Positions 14,695 through 23,669 of a stretch of 26,687 bases of DNA are shown in pieces. Position numbers and translations under genes: made by a program. The notes beneath the pieces were generated by a model that worked only from the letters and a program-made list of their open reading frames with translations, ran no database searches and had not been told where the DNA came from. The stretch comes from Methylococcus sp. UBA6136 (GTDB lineage: Bacteria > Pseudomonadota > Gammaproteobacteria > Methylococcales > Methylococcaceae): positions 1-26,687 of the forward strand of contig DIVI01000024.1 in assembly GCA_002423305.1 (NCBI GenBank), given 5' to 3'. Each line of letters begins with the position of its first letter. Position 1 is the stretch's first letter.

Positions 14695-16370
14695 ACGAGG
14701 GGTTCAATATAGTACATCATGATATTGCCGATTAGGAACATCGAGAGGATCGCAAGTAGGCCGGCGATGCGGCCCGTGCTAAGGAATGCGGTGTTCTGGA
14801 TGCTGCCATCTACCGACTCCAGTCGAAGTTCAAGCCAACGACCGGCAGCCATCATCATGGCCAGCAGGCCCATCGTGACATGGGTCGATTGAATCAGATA
14901 CTCTGTCTTCAGCTCGAACTCGGCATGTGCATGAGTCAAGAGCAGAATGCCGCCAAATGCACAGAGAATGGGAAACATGTATTTCATTCGCTGTGAGCTC
15001 ACGCCAGTGCGTGCCCTTACCTCCAGGATGCCCAGAACCATCGCCAACGTGGTGGCAATGCGATGCTGGAATACCTCGCCATTTTTGAAGGTACTTTCCC
15101 AGAAGCCAATGGGTCCCAGTGGCCAGGTTTCGGCGTCACTGCGGAAGAACAGGAAAATACTGAGTCCGACAAAGCCAAGAGGCCAGTAGTTGGCCCAGCG
15201 AAATCCCGGAGATTGAACGTAGGAGAGCATGGCAATAATCCCCATGATCGTCAGGAACATGCCGGAAACATTATGGTTGTAGTCTGACCACTCCTTGGCA
15301 GCCAGCGACGGGATTTTTTTGACTACAGCGACACGCCCCGCTTCCCCCGCGATGAGGTCTTCGTGGCTGGGCGAGGTAATTCTGGGGATACGGGGTGTGA
15401 ACATTTCGACCACCTCGGGAATGGTGGCGGTCAATTCAGGGTTGCCAGCAATATCCTCGGAGGGAGGCTGCGATGACAGCGTTGCGGCGACAAACAGAAT
15501 GCCCACCAGGATGAATGCTTCCGCCTCAATAAAATAGGGAACTTTACGTTTGATATCGCCGCTTTCACCCGTGCTACGCCAACGGCGACCCGCCAAATGG
15601 TTCATGAAGGCGAAGCCCAAGGCGATAGTCAATAACAGTATTTTAGTAATGAGCAGGCTGCCATAACCAGTACCAAATAATCCGGACCAGCTATCTACGT
15701 AGGTCATGGCAAGGGGGAGGCCGGTTAACAACAGGAGTGCAACCGAGCCAATACCGAGCATGCCAAAGCGAACGACCGCAAATGGCCAGAATTTGCGGGC
15801 CGATTCCTCTGTGTTGCCTAGGCGCCAGAGTGCAACCAGTTGCGCAACACCGCCAAACCAGACTGCCGCGGCAAACTGGTGAAGGATGGTTAGCAACATC
15901 AAGGGCTCTCGGTGTTCGAAACGGCCCACGGCGTGGACCAGCCATGCGCCGGCCACGACCATGGGTAGACAAAGAGCGCCAAGCCAGATCCACAGCGACC
16001 GATTTTCCGGTTCAATCAACAGTCGACCACTGAGCCACGCGATGCCCAGCGCCAGAACGAAACGAACAAAGCCTGCCTGAAACTGAACGGTGCCGATGTA
16101 GTCCTCTATGGGCAGCTCACCCAATACGCCTAACAGCACCATGCCCTTGATGAGCAACTTGGTCCCTTGCAGAGCGGCCAATGCGATGCTGCCGAAACGT
16201 AAAATTCCTATGGCTGAGCGAATAATAGCCCGATGGGCCTCCGGATGGTCAGCGCGCCCACGGAGGATGACCGCACGCCAGAGAACGCTCCCCACCACCA
16301 ACGCATAACAGATGAGAATTAGCCCACCTAGAAAATCATCGATGAAATTGGCCAATCCCTGCATGTACAT
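14691..16370 (-). CDS. copD: CopD-family copper membrane protein with a C-terminal extension
   Basis: The 559-residue polytopic protein starts with a CopD-type core (about 1-300) of eight or so membrane segments. His146, His153 and His164 (VHAVGRFEHREP, LHQFAAAVWFGG) lie in the region of the conserved CopD histidines. A periplasmic or loop segment (about 300-360) is followed by a second bundle of about five membrane segments. That bundle holds further histidines: His366 (DYNHNVSG), His436 (EVFQHR), His480 and His482 (LLTHAHAE) and His497 (STHVTMG). Single-domain CopD is about 300 residues, so this is the long form. CopD works with periplasmic CopC in copper import or handling. CGGAG precedes the ATG at nine bases. 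copC lies 40 bases upstream; argA overlaps downstream. Confidence 0.88.
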   Translation of the reverse strand: MYMQGLANFIDDFLGGLILICYALVVGSVLWRAVILRGRADHPEAHRAIIRSAIGILRFGSIALAALQGTKLLIKGMVLLGVLGELPIEDYIGTVQFQAGFVRFVLALGIAWLSGRLLIEPENRSLWIWLGALCLPMVVAGAWLVHAVGRFEHREPLMLLTILHQFAAAVWFGGVAQLVALWRLGNTEESARKFWPFAVVRFGMLGIGSVALLLLTGLPLAMTYVDSWSGLFGTGYGSLLITKILLLTIALGFAFMNHLAGRRWRSTGESGDIKRKVPYFIEAEAFILVGILFVAATLSSQPPSEDIAGNPELTATIPEVVEMFTPRIPRITSPSHEDLIAGEAGRVAVVKKIPSLAAKEWSDYNHNVSGMFLTIMGIIAMLSYVQSPGFRWANYWPLGFVGLSIFLFFRSDAETWPLGPIGFWESTFKNGEVFQHRIATTLAMVLGILEVRARTGVSSQRMKYMFPILCAFGGILLLTHAHAEFELKTEYLIQSTHVTMGLLAMMMAAGRWLELRLESVDGSIQNTAFLSTGRIAGLLAILSMFLIGNIMMYYIEPLV

Positions 16371-16410
16371 TCAGATTTTCTCCGTCATCAATGTCGGTGG
16401 GGTTGGATAT

Positions 16411-16794
16411 TTAGGGTGCCACATGGAAGCGAATAGTGCTCTCTGTCAGGTGACCATCTGCAGCAAATACTTTGTATTTGATGGCGTAGTCGCCGGTCTC
16501 CAACGGGGGTAACTTGATGTGCAGTTCACCAGGCTTTTTGCCGCGCGCGATCTCGGCCTGGTGGTAGATGTCACCTTCGCTAACCCAGAATACTTTCGAC
16601 AGTGAAAGCTCAACATTGGAATTAAAAAAGAGCACCACTTTGGCAGCGTGTTGGGCTTTGACTGGCTCTCTGGACAGTGAAGATTCTGTCACCACGGCAT
16701 GGGCGAATGCCGATCGAGCGGGGACCACCATCAGGCTCGCTGCCAGGACGGCGATGGCGGTCGTTTTCAGGACCATCTGTATTGGGCGTTTCAT
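16411..16794 (-). CDS. copC: CopC-family periplasmic copper-binding protein
   Basis: The 127-residue product has a signal peptide ending ARSAFA, which on cleavage leaves His32 as the first mature residue (HAVVTESS). A free N-terminal His is the key Cu(II) ligand in CopC. Asp113 and His115 in the conserved FAADGHLTES near the C-terminus complete the expected Cu(II) site. The Met-rich Cu(I) site of some CopC proteins is absent, so this looks like a Cu(II)-only form. Length is normal for the single-domain protein. It lies 40 bases upstream of copD and 39 bases downstream of hpnO on the same strand. CopC probably delivers copper to CopD. In a methanotroph, copper supply would serve particulate methane monooxygenase, but that enzyme is not in the window. 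Confidence 0.93.
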   Translation of the reverse strand: MKRPIQMVLKTTAIAVLAASLMVVPARSAFAHAVVTESSLSREPVKAQHAAKVVLFFNSNVELSLSKVFWVSEGDIYHQAEIARGKKPGELHIKLPPLETGDYAIKYKVFAADGHLTESTIRFHVAP

Positions 16795-16833
16795 AATTGG
16801 GTATTGTCCCCGGGGTTAGATGAAGAGTCAGGC

Positions 16834-18222
16834 TCAGCCCGCCTTGGATTTCAGTGCGTGGCCAGTGAGCGTTTTGCCCAGATCCCAAATCGCGCCGGGT
16901 ACCTTGTGGCAATCCGCTATCACTTCATCCAGTGCACCGAGTATCCAGTCGCGATCCCTGTCGTTGATGACCAGAGGCGGCAGGAACTTGACGACGTTCA
17001 TGCCATGACCGGCGACCTGGCTGAGGATCCGGTGATTCTTGAATAGCGGGATGGTGATCATCTGACTGAACAAGCCCTTGTTGGCAGCTTCCAGCATGGT
17101 CCATGCGGCTTTCAGCGAGAGGCTTTTGGGGGAGCCGAACTCCATGGCGATCATCAGTCCCTTGCCGCGCACGGACTTGAATAGTTCGTATTTGTCGACC
17201 AGTGCCTGCATGCCGGCCATGAGCTCATCGCCCATGCGCCCGGCATGGGCGACCAGATTTTCCTCATCGATGACCTTGAGTGCGGCCAGACCTGCCGCCA
17301 TGGCCATGTTGTTCTTGGAGAAGGTTGAGCCATGCACCACGGCTCGGTCCATGCGGTTGAACACCGCCTCCATGACCTGGGTGGTCATGGAGACACCACC
17401 GACGGGAATGAACCCACCGGAAAGGGCCTTGGCCATGCAGATCATGTCCGGTTCGACGCCCCAATGTTCCACCGCCCAGAATTTGCCGGTTCGACCGATA
17501 CCGGTCTGGATTTCATCGGCCACGAAGAGGGTGCCGTATTTCGCGCAAAGTTTTGCGGCCTCGGGGAGGTATTCATCGCTAGGCATGTTGACGCCCTTCC
17601 CCTGGATCGGCTCGACGATGAATGCCGCCACATCCCGGTTGCGCAGGGCTTCTTCCAGTGCGGACAAGTCGTTGAAGGGGACCGAGAGGCAGCCCGGCAG
17701 CAGGGGTCCAAACCCCTCGCGGAAGACATTTTCGCCGTTCAGCGAGAGGGCGCCGATGGTCAGGCCATGGTAGCCATGGTCGCAGTAAACAATCTTGTCG
17801 CGTTGCGTGGTGTAGCGTGCGAATTTGATCGCCGCCTCGACCGCTTCGGTGCCGGAGTTGCAGAAGAACATCTTGGTCAACTTATCCGGACAGCGCTTGA
17901 GTATGGCTTCGGCGAGCAGGCCGCTCAGCAGCGAAACATCCATTTGAACCATGTCAGGCAGTTCGCTGGTCAATACATCCTGCAACGCCTGAACGACCGT
18001 TGGGTGATTGCGGCCGAGGGCGTAGACCCCGAAGCCGCTCAGCAGATCGAGATACTCATTTCCCTGGTTGTCATACAGATACGGACCCTTGCCTTTGGTG
18101 TAGACGCGGTCGTAACCGATCGCCTTGAGCACTCGCACCATTTGTGTGTTGAGGTGCTCCTCATGTAGCGTGAAGTTCTGGCCGGCGCTATCCGTGAGTA
18201 AATCGGCAATGTAAGTAGACAT
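16834..18222 (-). CDS. hpnO: Class III aminotransferase, probable aminohopanoid enzyme HpnO
   Basis: The 462-residue PLP enzyme belongs to the ornithine/acetylornithine aminotransferase superfamily. It shows NSGTEAVEAAIKFAR, DHGYHGLTIGALSLNG, ADEIQTGIGRTGKFW with Asp236, and the Schiff-base Lys265 in MAKALSGGFIPVGG. On sequence alone an ornithine-type aminotransferase would be possible. Its place 34 bases behind hpnN and in line with hpnG, shc and sqs makes HpnO much more likely. HpnO is known to convert ribosylhopane to aminobacteriohopanetriol, the C35 amino-hopanoid typical of methanotrophs and some alphaproteobacteria. A separate arginine-pathway role is less likely, although argA lies in the same array. 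An AAAGAAG stretch precedes ATG 18222. Confidence 0.85.
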   Translation of the reverse strand: MSTYIADLLTDSAGQNFTLHEEHLNTQMVRVLKAIGYDRVYTKGKGPYLYDNQGNEYLDLLSGFGVYALGRNHPTVVQALQDVLTSELPDMVQMDVSLLSGLLAEAILKRCPDKLTKMFFCNSGTEAVEAAIKFARYTTQRDKIVYCDHGYHGLTIGALSLNGENVFREGFGPLLPGCLSVPFNDLSALEEALRNRDVAAFIVEPIQGKGVNMPSDEYLPEAAKLCAKYGTLFVADEIQTGIGRTGKFWAVEHWGVEPDMICMAKALSGGFIPVGGVSMTTQVMEAVFNRMDRAVVHGSTFSKNNMAMAAGLAALKVIDEENLVAHAGRMGDELMAGMQALVDKYELFKSVRGKGLMIAMEFGSPKSLSLKAAWTMLEAANKGLFSQMITIPLFKNHRILSQVAGHGMNVVKFLPPLVINDRDRDWILGALDEVIADCHKVPGAIWDLGKTLTGHALKSKAG

Positions 18223-18256
18223 GGCGGTCTTCTTTCGGTGAGGTCGAAGTGGTTGA

Positions 18257-20914
18257 TCAGGCGACGGATTTTACACGATCACCACTGCGGCCGGGTTTGA
18301 TGTGGCTGAACGCCGGCAGTACGACAAGCGCGCAAAGCAGAGTCAGCATCAGGCCGATGGACAGCAGCAGCCCCATGCTGGCAGTGCCCGCGTGATGGGT
18401 CAGCGCCAGGCTGGCAAAGCTGAATACCGTGGTCAGCGCCCCATAGAAAACGCCCTTGGCCTCACTAGTGTCGAGAAGATTGCCACCGTTCCTTTCAATC
18501 TCATGAAGACGGTGAGCCATGTGAATCCCGCTATCCACCCCGAGACCGAAGAGCAGGGGCAGCGCGATGATGTTGGCAAAATTGAAAGGCACCTTCAGAA
18601 GCACCGTGGCGGCCGCGGTGAATAATGAAGCCAGCATCAGTGGCAGCAGCACGAGCAGGGTGTCCTTGATATTGCGTAGTACCAGCAGCAGGATCAGCGT
18701 GGTCGCGAGAAAGGCGATGCTGAAGGCCTGAATGAACGCCTTGATCACTTCATTCATGGATTCCAGATAGGTCACCGGCAGATCAGTCACGTTGGGATCA
18801 ACCCGCTGAGCTTCGATGATGAATTCCCGCAAGTTCTCCAGTTCATTCAGGTCCTTTTTGGGGAAAATCTGAAGCCGGTAAAAGCCGTCCTGACTGACCC
18901 AGCGATCCACCAGGTCTTTCGGGAGATTTTCGCGGGTAATGGACTGGGCCGAAAGGCTTTTGCCGAGGTCACGGATGACAGCGGGCAAGGTCTTGAGCAG
19001 GCTGTCCTGCAGTCGGTCAAGCAGGACTTGTCGTGTCCCTGCATCGCTGGCGTCCAGTTGTGTTTCGAAGGCCGACAGGGCCTCATCAAGCGCCGCCAGT
19101 GCTGGACGAATGTCTCCCGCAGCCAGCCGGTTTTGGACTGATTGATGGACTTCGCTGATGCTTTGTCGGGTCGCGCCGCTTTTGTCGGGTGCTGGAAATT
19201 GGCTGAGTTGTGTCCCCATCATGACCGACAGATCAGCGATGAGGGCGAGTTTCTCGTCCTGATTCTCGGGAATGAGGTCCTTCAGGCTCACGACCTTGTC
19301 GACCGTGGGAAGCTGCTGAAATTGCTCCTCCAGCACGGCGGCTTCCGCTTCGCTCCGTGCGAGGGAAGCCAGGGTCATCGGCGAGGTGTCTTCGGATTGC
19401 AGGAGAGATTTGAAGGTCTGCACTGATTCGGTATTGGGGTCGCGCAGATTGATTGGGTTGAAATCGACCTGAACGCCCAACATCAGAAATGCCGCGATGA
19501 TCGTCAGCAATCCTGTCACGATGCGGATCGGCTTGGCATGGCGCAACGGCCAGTTGGAGCGGTTGGACGCTGCGATTGCCGGGCTGCGCTCCTTTTTGGG
19601 CGGCCGGATCGGCATGATTTTCATCAGTGCGGGTAGCACGGTAAAGGTCGTGATCAGCGCAATAAACATGCTGGCCCCGGCGATAATGCCCAGTTCCGCC
19701 ACGCCCGAATAGCTCGTTGGAATGAAGGCAAACAGGCCGATGGCGGCGGTGATGGCGCTCAGTATCAGCGCGGGGCCCGTCGAGGTGAGGGTGTCCTGCA
19801 AGGCCTTGCGTTGATTCTGGCCTTCCAGGATGAGTTCACGGTACCGCAGGCAAAAATGCGAGGAGTACGCATCGCCCATGCCAATGAACAGCACTGCAAA
19901 GCCGATGGAAATCAGGTTGAGTTGGCCGATGGCCACGGTGGCGAAACCCAGAGACAGGATCAAACCCATCGTCAGTGAAACAAAGGTCGCGAACATGAGC
20001 TTGACGGAGCGGTAGGCGATCCACAAGGTCAGGCAGACCAGGATGAGCGAAGCGATACTGGCCATCGACATGCCGGTGCTGATGGTTTCCATCTCTTCAT
20101 GTTCCAGAACGACTTCGCCGGTTTTGCGCACGGAGACATCGGCGAGTTCACCCTGTAGCGCGGAAGCCAGAATGCCATTCAAGGCTTGAATCGATTGTTC
20201 CGCAGGCATCACTTCTTCGAAGTGCAGTAAGGGTTTTACCAGGATGAATCGCTTGGTGACCCCCAGGCCGCTACTGGCGTTCGGTGTCATGAGTTGACGC
20301 CAGGAAACCTGGTAGGGTTGGTCAGCAGTCGTGGCGGCGACCGCCTCGCGAATTCTGTTTAAGAGCGGATCAAGCTCAAGTGTCAGGTCATTTTTGTCTG
20401 CTTCATCCAGGGCCTGTCCGACGATGCCGAATAGGCCGCGCAGGCTGTTGTCCTCCGAGAGTCGTCCGATGAAAGGCTGGGCATTGGCGAGCTGGTTGGT
20501 CAGTTCTTCGAGATCTTCGAGGTCGAGGTAAAGCAGTCCGTTGCGGGCGAAGAATTCACTTTCATCCGGGACGTGAACATCGCTGAAATGGGCCGGGTCC
20601 TGCTCAACCAGCGCTACGATCTTTCTGACGGCAGCCGCTGTGGATTCCGGGGTTTTGCCTTCGACCAGCAGTAGGGCAGTGCCGATATCCTGAGGAAATG
20701 CTTTTTCCAGTGCGATGCGGTTCTTCTGGAACGGCAGTTCCAGCGAAATCATGTCTGCGGTGTTGGTGTTGACCTTGAGGTGGTCCATCGTATAGCGCAG
20801 CGTCAGACCGCAGGCCAGCACAAACAGGAGGATGACCAGCCAGGGATGGCTGATGAAGTGGGTCTCCCAGCCATGCATGAAGCGGTCTAGGCGGCGGTCT
20901 GGCTTGTTGCTCAT
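18257..20914 (-). CDS. hpnN: Hopanoid transporter of the RND superfamily
   Basis: The 885-residue protein is an MMPL/RND-type transporter with two repeated halves. Each half has one membrane helix, a large periplasmic domain and a five-helix bundle. Helices are clear near the N-terminus (HPWLVILLFVLACGLTLRY), around 265-430 (MGMGDAYSSHF-type motif) and near the C-terminus. The second half carries GLGVDSGIHMAHRLHEIE, with the intramembrane Asp expected for proton-driven RND pumps. Length is typical of HpnN, which carries hopanoids from inner to outer membrane in Rhodopseudomonas and Burkholderia. Its start overlaps the hpnG stop by four bases (ATGA), so translation is coupled. hpnO follows after 34 bases. 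Confidence 0.93.
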   Translation of the reverse strand: MSNKPDRRLDRFMHGWETHFISHPWLVILLFVLACGLTLRYTMDHLKVNTNTADMISLELPFQKNRIALEKAFPQDIGTALLLVEGKTPESTAAAVRKIVALVEQDPAHFSDVHVPDESEFFARNGLLYLDLEDLEELTNQLANAQPFIGRLSEDNSLRGLFGIVGQALDEADKNDLTLELDPLLNRIREAVAATTADQPYQVSWRQLMTPNASSGLGVTKRFILVKPLLHFEEVMPAEQSIQALNGILASALQGELADVSVRKTGEVVLEHEEMETISTGMSMASIASLILVCLTLWIAYRSVKLMFATFVSLTMGLILSLGFATVAIGQLNLISIGFAVLFIGMGDAYSSHFCLRYRELILEGQNQRKALQDTLTSTGPALILSAITAAIGLFAFIPTSYSGVAELGIIAGASMFIALITTFTVLPALMKIMPIRPPKKERSPAIAASNRSNWPLRHAKPIRIVTGLLTIIAAFLMLGVQVDFNPINLRDPNTESVQTFKSLLQSEDTSPMTLASLARSEAEAAVLEEQFQQLPTVDKVVSLKDLIPENQDEKLALIADLSVMMGTQLSQFPAPDKSGATRQSISEVHQSVQNRLAAGDIRPALAALDEALSAFETQLDASDAGTRQVLLDRLQDSLLKTLPAVIRDLGKSLSAQSITRENLPKDLVDRWVSQDGFYRLQIFPKKDLNELENLREFIIEAQRVDPNVTDLPVTYLESMNEVIKAFIQAFSIAFLATTLILLLVLRNIKDTLLVLLPLMLASLFTAAATVLLKVPFNFANIIALPLLFGLGVDSGIHMAHRLHEIERNGGNLLDTSEAKGVFYGALTTVFSFASLALTHHAGTASMGLLLSIGLMLTLLCALVVLPAFSHIKPGRSGDRVKSVA

Positions 20915-21639
20915 GGTTGAAGCGACGGTGGCGTGAAGCTGAAGTCGGGGCCGGCATGTTGGCGGACCTGCTGCAGGGTGCGCACGGCAGCGCCAAAGGC
21001 CTGGCCCAGGCGAATCAGGTCGGGGATTTCCCTGGGTCGCCGTGCGATATGGCTGAGCAACTCCAGTATCCGCACGTCACCGCGAGGATTGAGCGAGCGG
21101 GTAACCGCGCCGGGAAAATCCATCATGGCGGGATCGGCAATGGCGCGAACCGCCAGGAAAGGCAGGTTGTGGGCACGTGCCCTGCGGGCAATGGCCCCAC
21201 TTTCCATGTCGACGGCCACCGCCCCGGTTTGCTGGTGCAGCGATGCCTTCTCGGTTCGGGTGCCGACCACGCGGCGGCTTTCCCTGATGGCTCCAGATTG
21301 AGTCTTCAATTGCGGGTGCAGGTTCGCAGCAAGCCGTTGGCGCCAGGTGGTGTCTGTGGTGTGAAGCTGATCATCCTCGCCGTGGATGTGTTCCGCGAGG
21401 ATCAGATGTCCGGGAACAAGGTGTTCGGCGATGGCTGCGGCGCAGCCCCAACTGATTAAAGCGTTCACTTTACGCTCGATCAGTCGGTTGACGGCTCTAT
21501 CGGTCGCGTCGGGCCCCGCCCCGGAAACCGTCAGCCAGTGACCTTCCGGGAGTTCATGCAGACTTTCGAATCCCAGTCGCTGCCGGACGAGACTGCGTGC
21601 TTCGGCCGGCAGGGCGACGACAATGCCGATGGATGGCAC
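20911..21639 (-). CDS. hpnG: Adenosylhopane nucleosidase/phosphorylase HpnG
   Basis: HpnG belongs to the purine nucleoside phosphorylase / MTA-SAH nucleosidase superfamily. It releases adenine from adenosylhopane to give ribosylhopane in side-chain synthesis. The 242 residues show the N-terminal GIVVALPAEARSL, a substrate-region VSGAGPDATDRAVNRLI, and the superfamily signature VDMESGAIARRA near residue 145. ADPAMMDFP follows, close to the region of the catalytic Asp in nucleosidases. Its start is GTG at 21639, two bases after the shc stop. It overlaps hpnN by four bases, so shc-hpnG-hpnN are tightly coupled. An ordinary MTA/SAH nucleosidase is less likely given the hopanoid context and the ahcY gene elsewhere in the window. 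Confidence 0.92.
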   Translation of the reverse strand: MPSIGIVVALPAEARSLVRQRLGFESLHELPEGHWLTVSGAGPDATDRAVNRLIERKVNALISWGCAAAIAEHLVPGHLILAEHIHGEDDQLHTTDTTWRQRLAANLHPQLKTQSGAIRESRRVVGTRTEKASLHQQTGAVAVDMESGAIARRARAHNLPFLAVRAIADPAMMDFPGAVTRSLNPRGDVRILELLSHIARRPREIPDLIRLGQAFGAAVRTLQQVRQHAGPDFSFTPPSLQP

Positions 21640-21641
21640 TG

Positions 21642-23612
21642 TTAATGATGGCGTTCGTTACGGAAACGAGCCAATGCCCACAACGGAAAGAACTTATCGT
21701 AGCCGTGGTATTTGAGATAGAACACCTTCGGGAAGCCCGGGGCGTTGAAGTATTTGTCGTTCCAGTGACCTTCAGGCCCCTGGTTGCGAAGCAGGTAATC
21801 GATGCCGGCTGCGACTTCGGGAGAATCCGCCTCGCCGGCTGCCATCAGTGCCAGCAGGGCCAGTGCGGTATGGAACGCCATGCTGGTGTGGAATCGTCCA
21901 CGCTTTTCGGCACCAGGATCGTGGTATGTGAAGTTGTCTTCGCCCCAGCCGCCATCACTGCACTGGATGCTCTTCAGCCAGGCCGCTGCCCTTCGGATGG
22001 CAGGGTCGTTTTTGGGCAAGCCTGCTGTTTCAAAGCCCACCAGCACCGACCAGGTGCCGTAAATATAGTTGGTTCCCCAGCGCCCAAACCATGAGCCATC
22101 GGTTTCCTGCTCTTTGCGAAGGTAGGTCAGTGCGTCTTCCAGGACGGTACCGAGATCCCCTCGCTGTTCGGCCAGCTTGGCCAAGAACATCAGACAACGA
22201 CCACTGACATCCGAAGTGGGTGGATCCAGCAGCGCACCGTGGTCAGCGAAAGGAATATGGTTCAGGTAATGATAGGTGTTGTCGGCATCGAAAGCGCCCC
22301 AGCCGCCGCCATGCGATTGCATGCCGGCAATCCAGTTGCCGGCGCGACGGATGTGTTCGTCGAACTCGCTGTTATTGCCTTGCAGCAGGGCATGAGCCAC
22401 GACCGCGGAGTCATCGACGTCCGGATAGTGGGTGTTCTCGAACTGAAACGCCCAGCCCCCGCCCTCGACATGGGGACGCCGGATGCGCCAGTCGCCAGGG
22501 TGGTCGGTCAGCTGTTTGCTGGCCAGCCAGCGTAGGCCTGCGGTCAGAGCTGCCTCGGTTCGATCGTCCTGATCATATTTATTGACTTCCTGCAAGGCCA
22601 GGCTGGTCAGGCCGGTATCCCAGATGGGGGAAACGCAGGGTTGGCAGTAGGCATGGTCGTCCTTGATGACCAAGAGGCGCTCGATGGATTCCCGTGCAAT
22701 ACGACGATATTCATGTTCCGGCGGATAGCCCAACCAGTCCAGAGCCTCGTAGGCATTGACCATGGCGGGGAAGATGGCACCCAGTCCATCCACTCCGTTA
22801 AGCCGTTCGATAAACCACTCACTGGCCTTTGTCGTGGCCTTGGCTCGCAGCTTCTTCGGCAGATAAGGCTCGAAGGTGGAGGCGAACCGCTCCAGGCCAA
22901 GCACCAGTTTGCCGAGGGGCGTCTTGACGTGCGCGAAGTAGTTACGCTCTTTTACAGGATCGACGGTGAAAAGCTCCCGAACCCCAATTTTTTGTGGGTT
23001 GCGCGCGGTAACTTTGTTGCTGCACAGGATGAACAAAGGCACCATCACCGTCCGCGACCAGTAGGCGACCTTGTCCAGATGGAAAGGGAACCAGTTGGGT
23101 AGCAGCATGATTTCGACGGGAATGAACGGTACGGCTCGCCAAGGCACCTGCTCGAACATGGCCAGCATGATCCGGGTGAATACATTGGACTGTGCCGCAC
23201 CGCCTTGGCTCAGAATCCAGTCGCGAGCCATCGTCATGTGCGGAGCATCGATGTCGTCGCATGCCAGCTTTAGTGCGTAATAAACCTTGACCGTGCAGCT
23301 GGTGTCCCCAGGCCCGCCAGTGAACAGGGAATAGCTGCCATCTGCTCGTTGGTGTGCCCTGAGATAGACGGCTATCTTGGCCTGGAGGGCGGTGTCGATC
23401 TCATCCATGAAATGCATCATCAGGATGTATTCGGCTGGGATCGTGCAATCTGCCTCCAGCTCGAACACCCAATAGCCCTCTTCATGCTGTTGCTTCAGCA
23501 GGAAATCACGGGCGCGTTGGATGGCCTTGTCGACCGGAGCTTCAGTCTGTCGACTGAATACCGGCTTGGTATAGGCCGGATTTTCGGACGGGTCGTTATG
23601 ATCTTTGAACAT
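21642..23612 (-). CDS. shc: Squalene-hopene cyclase
   Basis: Shc (HpnF) is a monotopic membrane enzyme that cyclises squalene to hopene and diplopterol in one proton-initiated cascade. The 656-residue length is typical. The catalytic acid motif is DVDD at residues 398-401 (HYPDVDDSAVVAHAL). QW repeats are spread along the chain, for example DGSYSLFTGGPGDTS, GGGWGAFDADN, TDGSWFGRWGTNYIYGTW and CSDGGWGEDN. The strongly conserved QPCVSPIWDTG region lies at 324-334. The ATG at 23612 is preceded by AGGGGA at about eleven bases. It lies 57 bases downstream of sqs, whose product it uses, and two bases upstream of hpnG. Confidence 0.98.
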   Translation of the reverse strand: MFKDHNDPSENPAYTKPVFSRQTEAPVDKAIQRARDFLLKQQHEEGYWVFELEADCTIPAEYILMMHFMDEIDTALQAKIAVYLRAHQRADGSYSLFTGGPGDTSCTVKVYYALKLACDDIDAPHMTMARDWILSQGGAAQSNVFTRIMLAMFEQVPWRAVPFIPVEIMLLPNWFPFHLDKVAYWSRTVMVPLFILCSNKVTARNPQKIGVRELFTVDPVKERNYFAHVKTPLGKLVLGLERFASTFEPYLPKKLRAKATTKASEWFIERLNGVDGLGAIFPAMVNAYEALDWLGYPPEHEYRRIARESIERLLVIKDDHAYCQPCVSPIWDTGLTSLALQEVNKYDQDDRTEAALTAGLRWLASKQLTDHPGDWRIRRPHVEGGGWAFQFENTHYPDVDDSAVVAHALLQGNNSEFDEHIRRAGNWIAGMQSHGGGWGAFDADNTYHYLNHIPFADHGALLDPPTSDVSGRCLMFLAKLAEQRGDLGTVLEDALTYLRKEQETDGSWFGRWGTNYIYGTWSVLVGFETAGLPKNDPAIRRAAAWLKSIQCSDGGWGEDNFTYHDPGAEKRGRFHTSMAFHTALALLALMAAGEADSPEVAAGIDYLLRNQGPEGHWNDKYFNAPGFPKVFYLKYHGYDKFFPLWALARFRNERHH

Positions 23613-23669
23613 GATGTGAGATGTCCCCTGATTTGGTTGGCTTCTCAGATGTGTAAATTAGAATTGGGT

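Noticed and set aside
17332..18168. Forward open frame antisense to hpnO
   Set aside because: The hpnO product has all PLP-enzyme motifs, while this frame gives an unrecognisable protein.
16834..18222. Assignment as acetylornithine aminotransferase (argD) because argA is in the same array
   Set aside because: The gene is embedded directly behind hpnN in a hopanoid operon, three genes from argA; HpnO explains the position better.
20917..21459. Forward open frame antisense to hpnG
   Set aside because: It mirrors hpnG, whose start and stop are fixed by tight junctions with shc and hpnN.
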